64,000 bases of DNA, from the NCBI GenBank assembly GCA_043228905.1, contig JBHGNT010000004.1, positions 10,726,001 through 10,790,000 on the forward strand, written 5' to 3'. Below the pieces are notes generated by a model, which searched no databases, was not told the DNA's origin, and was given only the letters and a program-made list of their open reading frames with translations. Positions 31,043-42,700 of the stretch are shown here, in pieces. Within the stretch, counting starts at the first letter, position 1. Each line of letters opens with the position of its first letter. This DNA is from Azolla caroliniana (lineage: Eukaryota > Polypodiophyta). Position numbers and translations under genes: made by a program.

Positions 31043-31268
31043 TGATTAATACAAAATATTAGTGGGATTCACGATTTTACCATCTAATTCTCTCTTACAA
31101 TCTAATTACCCATTAATACATTATACTCGTGGGATTCACGAGTTTCATATCTTCTTCTTACAAGCTCTTCCTAACTAACATTATCTCATATTCTTCGTTC
31201 TCCTAGTCCAAAACCCCAACGGTTCCCACCCGACTCACGCAAACGATCTGGTGCCGAAAGGCATGACA
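31043..31268 (+). repeat. Gypsy-A 3' LTR, second part
   Basis: Continues the LTR after Copia-B, contains CTAGTCCAAAACCCC near 31203, ends GGCATGACA at 31268, and is followed by the ACGG target duplication. Confidence 0.9.
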
Positions 31269-31272
31269 ACGG

Positions 31273-32690
31273 CGCCCTTGTGCGATTACTTTGCCTTCCT
31301 CTTCTATGAAGCAGCCGAGATGCGTGAATCGAACCTGCATTCCCTGGTCGATGATCTGACCGACCGACACCAGGTTCTTCGTTATTGTTGGGACGTGCAT
31401 CACGTTCATGAGTTTCCCTTTCTGCCCAACGTGGCTGAGGGGAACTTCACCGACGTGTTTGATGGTATGCGGAGTGTCGTCTCCAGTTTCGACCAATCCT
31501 TGTTTTTCCGGCCTCTCCAAGTATGAGAACCATTTCTCGTGACTCATCATATGATTTGACGCTCTGGAATCAACATACCACACCTCGCTCAATTTCAAGG
31601 TATTCACGGCCATCGAATTAGCCTTGTGCTTCATTACGAAGGTAGGGCTTGATCCATTCTCAGCTCGTTCGGAGCCTTCTGCGTAGTGCGATCTCTGACG
31701 CCTCTCTGCGTCTCTTCGGCTCGATCCGACTTTGTCTGAATCGGCTCTCATTTTCTAGCATTCGCTCTCCTTGTGGCCTTTCTTGCCATTGTACTAGCAT
31801 TCCAACGTGGCCTTCTCTTGCTGGCTTCCGGCATCGCCATGACTCCCCCTGCTTGTGGAGGGTCCGGAACTACTGTCGGCATTTCGATTATGCCACATGT
31901 TCTGCTCTTGTCGGTCGCCTCCATTGCGCGCCAATCCGCTTCGTCCACCACGACCACAGGGCCTATCGTCCTCCATGTACAACATCTTGCCGTCAGCGTG
32001 CGTACTCGTTGACGCACCCACGTGGTTTTCCTCTATGAGCAACATCGATTGAAGCTCGAAAAACGAAGTTGTATTCTCCCTTGTACAGACTACCGTTCGG
32101 AAAACTCCGAACCTAGACGCTAGCCCACCAAGCTACACTTGCACCATCTCATCCTCCTTGACGTTCACGTTGACGGAGGTGAGTGAGTCAAAGATTTCCT
32201 TGATTCGGGCCGTGTAATCGGCCACAGACAGATCTTTCTGTCGGACATTGTTGAGCTCCTACCTGAGCTGCAGCTTCTTGGTCGTTGTGCTTGCGGCGAA
32301 AATCTTTTTGAGATTCACTCACGCATCCTTTGGCTTCTTAGCATCCTGAATATAGCTCAATAGATGGTCGCTCACACAGGATGCAAACCAGTAGAGAACT
32401 CTGCTTGCCGCTTCTTCCCAAGCCGAAAAATCTCTGTGTGTCGAATCAGGTGCTACATCATTAGCTCCTTCGACATAACTCCAGTAATCGTGACCGAGCA
32501 GGTACTAGTGCATCTTGTACGACCAAGATGTGTAGTTGCTCTTGTCGAGCTTTTCTGTCGTTAGCAAGCTTCCCATACCTCTGTCCATATTACTGTCTTT
32601 TTCTTTTCGAAAAAAAAACGAAGAACAACTTCAACTCTGTTTTGTCGCAAGCTTTTCTTGTCGGCTGCAGAGGACTTCAACCCTCGCGCT
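31273..32690 (-). pseudogene. Copia-A gag, protease and pre-integrase (5' half of the interrupted element)
   Basis: Descending from 32690: gag with LDKSNYTSWSYKMH, LNNVRQKDLSVADYTARIKE and EDEMVQ, then a degenerate knuckle CWYNGKKGHKESEC (second Cys replaced by Asn). The protease is mutated at its core (YVDSRASNHM, where family members have DSGA). The chain VPTITKNLVSVGQIIDQGM..AQGRR joins exactly to 18807 across Gypsy-A. Several stops are present. It is closely similar to Copia-B in layout and wording, so the two belong to related families. Confidence 0.85.
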
Positions 32691-32699
32691 CTGATACCA
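32688..32699 (-). promoter_or_regulatory. Copia-A primer-binding site (initiator tRNA-Met)
   Basis: Minus strand TGGTATCAGAGC adjoins the LTR at 32700. Confidence 0.9.
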
Positions 32700-32915
32700 T
32701 GTAAAAGAATACATGTGTGGAAGCGTGTGCGTAAACACAGAGTACACATTTCGGAAATAAGACAGTTCGGTAAACGTAGAAAACACAGAGATGGAGATGG
32801 ATATGGAGAGACAGAGAAAGAGAGCAGACACACAACTCTATTCAAAATATTTCTTAGTTTGTGCTCAGTGAGCATATTTTATACAAGCCCTGACAATGGA
32901 CAAAGTCTATTATAC
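32700..32915 (-). repeat. Copia-A 5' LTR, probably truncated
   Basis: Starts TGTAAAAGAATAC next to the PBS. It resembles the Copia-D LTR in its GTGCTCARTGAGCA..TTTTATACAAG segment, but the outer end is not definable because Copia-C begins at about 32920. No partner 3' LTR is in the window. Confidence 0.65.
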
Positions 32916-32923
32916 CAACCCAG

Positions 32924-33995
32924 ATGGCTTCAACATCTGACTTGTCAAAAATGAGTCTAAGGAAGTTCGACGGATCGAACTTCAACTTTTGGAAGGAGCA
33001 GATGCAGGACTATTTAATAGTCAAGGGGCAAATTGACCCTGTTGAGAATGAAGTCCCTCCAAAAGGATACAAGTCGCTTGAATGGGAAAAGCTCTACAGA
33101 ATCATCCGAACCACCATTCAAATGCACCTATCGGAGTCTGTGTACTTCATTATGCAATCGTGTTCGACTGCCTTCCAACTATGGAAGACACTTTCAGACA
33201 CTTACAAAAAGAAGGTTGTCGCCACCAAGATATACCTGATTCGGCGCCTTTATAACCTTCGAATGAAAGAGTTTGACTTGGTCCAGGCACACCTGAACGA
33301 GTACGAAAGCTTAAGCTCCCAAACTTCGGCCCAAGGGACAATTATCGAGGATGAACTAAAAGCAATGTTGCTCATGAGTAGTCTCCCTCCCTCATGGGAA
33401 ACTTTCGTTACAACCGTGTGCAATGCGTCAACAGTTGCCGTTAAGTACTCCTCAGTCACGAGTGCAATTCTAACTGAAGCAACTCGGAGAAAATCGTTTG
33501 CTAACGATTCAGCCAACAACGCTTACATAGTACAAGGTTCGACCGACCGATTGAACTACCGTGGAAGAAGTTCTTCACGGCAGCCGAATAATCAACGAAG
33601 TCGGAGCAAGTCCTAGGATAATCGAGTTTGCAACTACTACAAGAAACTCGAACACATCAAAGCCGATTGTCGTGCACTCAAGGACAAAAACGAGAAGGCT
33701 CAGCGAGCCGAGCAGAAGAGTGGCCGACACGAGGAGATCAACTACATCAACTCTTTGGCTGAAGTATTGACAAACGACCCGAATATACTATCAATTGAGA
33801 ATTCAGTCGAATCAGAAGTTATGCTTACAACTGAAGAATCGAGCACATGGCTCTTAGATTCGGGTGCGCCCTTTCATGTGACTCCTCATCGATCCCAATT
33901 TCGGCAATACACGGCCCGACATTCCGACTCAGTTCGGGTAGGAAATTCGCAACATTGCGACATAATTGGAATCGGCACGGTAGAGGTCAACCTGC
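32924..33995 (+). pseudogene. Copia-C gag and protease fragment
   Basis: ATG 32924 opens a 230-codon gag: LRKFDGSNFNFWKEQMQDYL, then ATKIYLIRRLYNLRM and LLMSSLPPSWETF (UBN2 family). A stop at 33614 is followed in the same frame by a defective zinc knuckle (CNYYKKLEHIKADC, where Tyr replaces the second Cys). After a small shift comes a protease with TWLLDSGAPFHVTP near 33850. Homology ends near 33995. There is no LTR or PBS upstream; it abuts the oppositely oriented Copia-A LTR head to head. It belongs to a different copia lineage from Copia-A and Copia-B. Confidence 0.85.
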
Positions 33996-36498
33996 TGGTG
34001 GCTTTACATTATGATTGGTTTCCAACAAGAAGGGCTAGTTCAAATAGACATTTATCCCACTATGATTGCAATGATGTGGATTACGCCCCAATGTTTTGAG
34101 CTTCCAGTATGACTAGGTGGATGTTAAAATCTCAACAACCTCTTGGGTCTTGCCTTGCCTACACCAATCAACCGAGTCTATCTATTATTGTCCTTTTGGT
34201 AGACTAGGAACCCAATAGTTTCATCAATATCAACAAATTTCCCCCACATTGTTTATCGATATCACAATTTTCAAATGATTTGCATTGCACACATTGATTT
34301 GGTATTATGAATCAAATATTATGATAAGCAACCACACTGATTTTAAGATAGGAATGGTATAAGGATGTTTAACCACATTGAAAATCACCAAGAAATGGAC
34401 AAGATACAAACATAAAATACCATCAATATCCCATACCGCCAAATATATGGTAAAATCCAAAACAAGAGAGATTTGGCTCACAATAGAGTTTTGAAATCAT
34501 CTCAAGATGCCCTAATAAGGGGATATCTTGTCCCATTTATATAGCCCAACTCTTTAGGCTCCCTAACTGCCACACGTTCCCACGTGTCCAAGTCCTAGGA
34601 TAACTAGTTTCCCGCTTATCCTACCTTTTAATCATTGGGATTCACCTTTGTAATTGGTCCCTAAGGTTGTGTTATAACATTCAAGTTTTGGAAATTATGT
34701 ATATGTATAGTGAATGATATGTTGATTTCTCAACAGTGAAGCGCATTGGTAGATAAATGAAGGAGAAAATATTTTGCTCTCGTGGAAGCCATATATGCTA
34801 CATTGTAGTCCATCCCCACCAAAATATTCCTACTCTCTTCTCTTTCTTTGTTAACATTGACTTTAAAATGCAATTCTATGATTCCTACTCATTGTATTAT
34901 GGAAAATATATCGATGACAATGTTTTAAAGCTATCTTTCTTTGTAAGCATTGCCCTCTCATTTGTTGCATAAAAGAAACAGATGACAATACCATAACTAG
35001 GCCTCTTGTTGTAGTAAAAGGTAATGACAGTGTTGTGGAAAGAATAATGTATTGTTGTCAAAACAGTTTTTTGGAAGCAAAAGTGTTATTGTGCATGATG
35101 TCAATTGAATTGAAATCACAATATCAGATTGAAGAACACAACTTTAGGTTGTGGTTACAAGCTTTACCATTAAACCATCATTCTCAATAATATAATCTTT
35201 TTAAAACCAATAATTTATGGTAATCTTGGGGTTGCAACACAAGGGTTACCATTAAACCACCATATCCGTGTATTTTTCTTTTGCAATGCAATAAGATAAC
35301 GTGGTGAATCTATAACCAATTATTGGTGGGCACATTTAAATTACAAAGCCTTGTATATTGTGTATTGGCATTATGCATCACAAGTTTATTTTGTTTTAGA
35401 GCAAGCTTTTGTAGATGTTCTCTTACATTAGTAATTATGAGTTTGAATTTAAGGAAAAATTTTACTTATATATTAACTATGTGAGTGTTTACAGCATGAT
35501 GATACCAACATTTCCCATCTCTTGCTTTCGTAAAAGCTTGCAATGAGAGCGTTTGAATGTAGTAAAGCATTATTTGCGTTGATGTCACTAGGTTCTATTG
35601 ATTTTGTATTTTCAAAATTTGTTAAGCATAGGATTTAGTTGGTAAAGAGAGGCTTGTACTTTTGCAACATCATGCGCCTTCAAGATGTGGTTGTGCTTTT
35701 TTCTAGTAAAAATGATGGAATAGCCACTAAAACTATTGTTGCATTCAAGGCACCAAAGTATATTTTTCAAGCTATATGGTAATAACGTACTTGCTTTTTC
35801 TAAATCAAAAGCTCACTATGTGTCAACTTCAATGATTTAGAACATGCAAGTAGACACAGATTACAGTGTAATGTCTCATCAATGATGAGAGGCTCAAGGA
35901 CATTACGAATAGAGAGCAAATCAGATTATGTAAACAAAGACCTATTAAGCAAATCTCATGGCTTTCATCGATCCTATACCACATTTATGTGGATCTTGTT
36001 ATGTCTTCATTTGGACGTGGTCTTACTATTATGAACATGTGCCAATTGACTCTCTTTTGATTGGACAATTATTTACATCTGTGAATTCAACCTTTCTATT
36101 ATCACATCTTGTGAAACACAATAGTACCAAAAAGTACAGGGAGTTCGTATATTGGTAAGGAAAGGGCAAAAATATATAACAAATTGTACAAAAGCAGTAA
36201 ATCCAGGAAATTAAAAATTGAGAAGTATATTTATGCACGAGAGCTTTTCCTCGTACTTCCGGTCATGCTAAAGAGCTGTAATATTTCCATCACAATTCTT
36301 CTTTGTATGGTACATTCACCAAATTTGATATAAAAAAGTAATGAATGGAAAGAACTTATATACACAAGCAGCAAGCCGAAAGCTCCTTACTGAAACAGCA
36401 AATAAATCTTTAGGCTTCACATTGAACAGGGAATTCTTTATTGAGATTATTCATGTAACAGCTACTTCAAGCATTGGAAATGGGCATCATAATGGAGA
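33996..36498. other. Unassigned AT-rich region and 3' flank of the WDR26-like gene
   Basis: No gene or transposon domain recognised. A minus-strand AATAAA lies at 36442-36437, about 57 nt past the WDR26-like stop, and could be its poly(A) signal. Weak PPR-like words near 35490-35750 were not convincing. Confidence 0.4.
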
Positions 36499-36744
36499 TC
36501 AGTTATGTTTGACTGAGAGTCCCAGATCTCCTTCATTAGCCGAATGCAACACACCGTTGCTGATGCTTCCATCTTTCTGTTTTTGAGTGTATTTATTCAC
36601 ACCCCATATTCTAATGGTGTGGTCATCACCAGCTGATGCAAACATGTATGGATTCACAGGGTTCCAACTGACACAATTTACTGTTCCTGAATGTCCTGAA
36701 AGTATTTCTATAATCTCTTCATTTTGACGATGCCATATATAGAC
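36499..36744 (-). CDS. WDR26: WDR26-like exon 4 (81 codons and stop, last blades)
   Basis: [20 protein letters not shown] through [16 protein letters not shown], after an 83-bp intron. Confidence 0.9.
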   Translation of the reverse strand, partial: VYIWHRQNEEIIEILSGHSGTVNCVSWNPVNPYMFASAGDDHTIRIWGVNKYTQKQKDGSISNGVLHSANEGDLGLSVKHN

Positions 36745-39700
36745 CTGCAATCCCAGAAATTCCTGCAATTATTTATGGATCCATAAGAGGGGAAAGAGGA
36801 GGTAGAACAAGTAAAACGTTTAAGAACCTGAGAATCTTCGCTACCGCTCACAACAAATGCTTGATTAGATCCTCCAAAGCAGGACCTGATCACAAAGCGC
36901 TTCTGGTGGTAACCTCGATACTTCGACAAAAGTTTGGTATTATCTGTGACATCCCAGAGATGGATCTCCTGGTTTGTCAAAGTCAACAGTAAAAACCTTC
37001 CATCACTTGACACAGAGAGTGAAGTGATCAAATCCTCCTCACTGATCAGACGCTCTTCTTTAGTTTCTAGGTTATAGATCCTGATAGCTTTACCAGCAAC
37101 ACTGATCATATGATTCCCATCTGATGAGACTGCCAAATCATGTACACGTGGAACTCGAGCTCCCTTCCAAGAATCTAGCTCTTTTCCTTCAATATCCCAC
37201 ATATATATGCATTTATCATCCCCACCAGAGATAAATCTCTTTCCATCTGGAAACCAAGCACATGCAGCAAAATTACAATTCAGCTTCTGAAAAGTGTATT
37301 TACACTCGCCAGATTCAACATCCCAAAGTTTAACTATTTCTTTGCCACAGGTAAGAATCATATGATCATCTGGACTCCATGCAACAAAAGAAACATGATT
37401 CCGATGGCCAGCTAATGTGTACTTCAACTTCACATGACCATTCTCTATAACCTGATCACATAAAATCTATTAGCACACAATTCAAACATTATAATGAACC
37501 GTAAATTCAACACAGATATGGCATAATCATATGTAAGAAAGAATATAGTCAATATAAAGACAGGACAACAAAAAATGTGCCATCCAATATGCACATTCGA
37601 CTCAACATTTTCATGTATTTTCCTTCAATAATAGAATCAGTAAATGAAAAATAAACCAGAGATACAATTACAACAACCTTTCACATGCTTCAATTGCAAA
37701 CAAACTATCAAAGTTGCACTGGAGGGCAAACCTCAAACAAGGTGCAGAATACGAGACATAAAAAGGAAATGGGATAGCGAATAGGAATCTCAAAAATGGT
37801 TGTCCCCTGTGACCATGCAGACATTGCATCTATCACCGTTTAAACCTTCTGGCTGCACTTTATAAGTTTTATGCACCTCTATCCATTCAAAGACTTGTAT
37901 GTAAGAGCATATTTAAGTCTTTCTCATTCCTTTGAATCATCATCAAGCTATTGCTTTTCTAAGCATCTCTTTGACACTCCTAATTCATCTCGGAATATTC
38001 TCTATGATCCCATTTTTTATTTCTCTTCATGATCTCCTTTTCTTAAATAACCCTTCAACTGGTGTGATATGGCCATACTAAATGTGCTGTGGATACATCT
38101 TGTATAATATCCTCAGTCTGTTGTTTAAAAATCAAAATCCTATGCAGACATTCTTTTGGCCATCTCTGAGAGTTTTTGGTACGTTTTTTAATGGTAGAAG
38201 CCCTTGGCATTCCCATAGAATCTATGCACCATTGAAGTTTGGAATGAACCCAACTTGAGGTCCTGACAAATTGAAAAAGATTTCTTGCTATTTTGGATCT
38301 TCTTCTCCCTCCTTTTACAGATGTATTTTCATCTTTGGGGACCATGAAAAACTGTGTTTTCGAGATTGTTAGGGCTAATTCATTGACTAAAGAGGTTAGA
38401 GAATATTGTAATGCTGTATCAGTGACTGATCAGAGACTGTTTTTGTCATACCGAACATCATTTTCTTTGGGATCCCGTCTTTTTCAACCTACATCCATGT
38501 CATTAATCCTGGCTTTGCCATATAAATCTGTGGGTTCCCGATTTGTCGACTACGGAGGTTAGAGAATATTATAAAGCTGTGGGAGTGACTGATCAGAAAC
38601 TGTTTTTATCATACTGAACGTCATTTTCGTTGGGTTCCCGTCTTTTTCAGGCTACATCCATGTCATTCATTTATCCCAGCTTTGCCATATAAACCTTGTC
38701 CAGATTGTGTTTTCATCAGGGGAGGAGCAATTTGTACAGTACTGAATTGATTGCACGATATACTTGGTTTGCTTCTTGTAATCTCCTCCAATGCTGCTAC
38801 CACCATTTACACCTTCTGTGGTTTCCACGTGCCTTAAATAAGGTCCTCGATACTTTCACCCAATACATCTCAACGAGTGTGACTCTAGGAGAGAGGGAGT
38901 AGGAATCAAGATTCAGGAACAACATGAATCCCAGCAGAAAGCCAGTTCACTTTAGAAGTTATATTCATCAAATCCTAACATATGCATTCAAATCTTGAAT
39001 GCATTGGTGTGCTGAGACACTAGAAGGAATGTTCTCAATTGTACTCTCCAAGATGGAAAGTTGCAACTCGCATGCTTTCAACATTCATAAAGCATTTGTG
39101 CAGTAATGTTCTCAATTGTATTCTCCAAGATGCAAAGAATTCTGCAGTACAATGTTAGCCCTTCATCTTTGTCATCATATAAATAAAGTCCCACCTTAAG
39201 TAGTTGTTAATGAACTCATCTAAAGCATGAGTGTACAAATCCATCATATAAGTTTGTGAGATCCATAGATCCAACTGACAGTCACCTAATAAGACTTATG
39301 ACCAATGCTATTCACTAAGAATTTCGTGAACATCATGAGTAAATGTTTGTCAGCAGCTTCGGGAGTAACATGAAAATTCAGAATCTTCCAACAGAGGTTC
39401 AGACAATCATAGCAATGTGGCAATCAGGAGAGTGATAAGAATCATCCATGAATCATAAAGCTTTGGATGGTGCAACATGTGCAGAAGTTCCCAATGGTGC
39501 AGAACATCATTTGAGGAGTTTACATTAAAGTCCATTGGTCTTCTATGAGATAATTTAGAAGTGAAAAGGAGTAGTGAGCTCTAGGTGGGGAGTTATATTC
39601 ACAATTTCTTGAACTTCTGAATTGTTGATCTCACACAAAAATAGAAAAATTAGTCCTCAGTCAATGAGAAGCACAAAAAGACTTGCAATTTTGGCATGAT

Positions 39701-42700
39701 AAAAACAGAGCAAGCAGTTATAACATCAAGAACTGGCTTGCATTACATTAACCTCAAGGGACAACTCTTATTGGAAATGTCAAGAACCAAGATAGTGTTA
39801 TCTTTATTATGAGTTTTGTTAACCATTTCCTAGTTCGCTATACATATCAGAAATCAAGATCATTGAAGTTTCTGCTTTGATGATCAGCTTTGATAGAACA
39901 TAGTCTTCAGCCACGTTACTGAAGAATTTGAATTATTAGAATGTTAATCGTTGGGAACCCTCCAAAGCATTCTCAATTTCAACTGGATTACTAGAATATG
40001 AAGATCACTTTCTAATAAGAACAATTGTAAGAGACAAAAAATAGTTTAACATTGCTTTTCAAGAAATACAACTTTTTCATAGTATTTAAAACTTATTTTC
40101 AGAGGAGTTTTCATTAGCCGATTACATATTTTAACAAAAATATGGGTTTTATGGAAAGTTGCAGTAGACAAACTATAGTTGGATGAATACCTCCCAAATT
40201 ATAGCTGTGCAATCTTTTGATGCTGACGCCATATACCTTCCATTATGGGAGAATTGCAAAAACCACACTTCATTGACATGCTCTTGCAAAATCTGAATAT
40301 AACAAAAAGAGAAATAAAAGAAAGTACATAAAGCCATATGAAGTAATCTTTCGATGCTGACGCCATATACCTCTCATTATGGGAAAATTGCAAAAACCAC
40401 ATTTCATTGACATGATCTTGCAAAATCTGAATAGAATATGTGCAAACAAAATAATGTGACACATTGCTAAACATTCAAAACAAGAGTTTTCAAAAATGCA
40501 TAATATACATTGTTACAGATCTATTTTCACAGGCATAGATTGACTTGAAATAGCATGAGGGATCATGCACTGATGGTTCTTTGTTGATGAGCAGTTCTGA
40601 TTCTCTTGTTGTCCTCCAACAACTTCTTTCTATGTCTCATGTTCTAGCATAGGAACCCCAAGCACCGTTCATCTTCATAATCCATTATCTTCAATAACTC
40701 TATGTTTCTTGAGTTCTAACAAGAACAACCCCAAGCACCGTTGGACTTCATGTTCCACAATCTTGTGTAGTAGGCAAAAGTCTTGTTTGAAGAGGCAGTA
40801 AGTAGTATCTTCCTCTTATATAAAAAAAATACAGCACAAACGAAAACATAGTGTTCCGCTCATTTCAGCCCCCCAATAGCACAGTTGGCAGATCCATTCT
40901 TCCATATCTTTGCAATGGATATCTACCCACCTCAACCTCTTACTGATGTGCAAAGAGCCTAAGCTGCCCTATAACTCTACGGAGCATGAGATAAATTTGT
41001 ATCCATAAAAGCTATTACAATAAATCCACCCTATGATGTATAAAAATAGTGCCTTATAGAGCGCTATCTTAAGAGACAGTGTCGAGCTGATCCATGTTCT
41101 TTCATTCTCCAAGCTACGTTGGAAACAAGAGTAGCGCATTTATTATTTATTCCCTGTGATTGGAACCATCATTTCATTTCAGCATACCAAAAACGATCAT
41201 CTCCATGGTCAACCAATTGTTCTGATGACATAAGTACCAAGTGTGAGTACATTTGCTATGGAAGCTCCCAAATCTAATGGAAACCTGTCACTAATTGAAA
41301 TATCCCCTAGACCTCAATATTTCAGCTTCTCCCATCTCTGCGCAGTTTGTATCATGGGGCACCAATTCTTTGCTCTTTATCATGCTAGCAATCATTGAGA
41401 ATAAAGTTCTCTCCAACTTTGTCGATTAGTGTGCCCTATAAAGCCTTGGTCCCCAAGTTTCTACTCCATAGAGAAGAGTCAATGTGCATCAAACAAACAC
41501 AATTCAGTTGTGGTTCTTAGAATTATTTGTCTGCACATTGTCTTTCAAATGCCCCAAGGGCTGCGTATTCAAAAGAAAGTTGGGCACAATTAGCCTCCCG
41601 TACAAGAACCAAGGCCCTATGACTGCTACTCCCAGGTATGTGTAGGGTTGCTTGTATGCCAGCATTTCCTCTCTCAAGAAGAATTTTGGTACTGATCTCT
41701 TTACCCACATTTGTGGGGTGTTGAACACCATCACTTTACTTTTATCAAGGTTTACCAATAAATCTTTGTCTACAGTACATGATGTTTAGGCATCTAGATG
41801 TCCTTCCAGTCCCTCTAGAGCGAGAACAACATTGAGAAGTTTAGAAAAGAGGAACTGAGAATAACAAACTTCAATCAATTCAATGGAAGGTAAAGGGAAT
41901 TTCAATTCTTATTCTAGATTAGCCAGAGCATGGAAATGAGGTAATCATGAAAGCAAAAATGGGGAACTTATGTTCGAGTGATACAAACATGTGCAATCTG
42001 TTGTAACCTTATTACACATATATGATGACCTTATTTAGAAAGAATTCCTTTGTCAAGAAACAAGAAGTAGGTCCATGATACATTGCTCAAGTATCCATCC
42101 ACAATAACTCGATCACTTCTAGAGATTATTCAGGAGATGTTTAAACTAATTCTATGCCCCTTTCACATCTGCTGTGATTTATTATTAGTGTATATTACCT
42201 AGAATAACATCATTTACTCCAGTGAATCATTCTTGGTCATAATCACCAAGGACGTATTTCAATCCCTATTATTGCAAAATCAGCAATTTGGGGGATTTTG
42301 TCACATAGCTTGTAAGGAACCTCACATAGATTGTTTTCAAGTTACACGTACAGATGTGCCCCGGGGATCATTCCATGTTAAAGGTATCAAATTTAACTAG
42401 TGTAAAAAATCATATCCTTAAGAAGTTCCTTACAACAATGCATAATTTAAATCAAATGTATGAGCAGTAATCCTGCATTCATACAGCTAGCAACTTACAA
42501 GGAAGTCTATTCCAAAAAAATTCATATATATGAACTACTTATACAAATGTATCAATAGTAATAAGATTATTGTGGGTCCCCTTTTATTTACAAGAAGTTT
42601 CTCAGAAAATTCCAGCAGAAATCCTTTTGAGTTCCACAGGAAACAGTCATATGTAGGAATCAAAGTGTGAAACTTAAGAGTGTATCTCTGGACATCTACA

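Larger units (their letters stand above)
18812..31268 (+). mobile_element. Gypsy-A: Ty3/gypsy element inserted in Copia-A, itself split by Copia-B
   Basis: Both LTRs begin TGTCGTAGTGTG and end YGACA. The element is flanked by ACGG on each side (18808-18811, 31269-31272). Removing it restores the Copia-A reading frame (..AQGRR then EGRMFIL..). Without Copia-B its length is about 6.96 kb. LTR copies differ at roughly 3-4% of sites by eye. Gene order is gag, protease, RT, RNase H, integrase. There is no chromodomain; pol ends in an acidic tail. Confidence 0.9.

Noticed and set aside
35480-35760. Possible decayed PPR gene remnant
   Set aside because: Only isolated words such as MRLQDVVV resemble PPR motifs; no periodicity.
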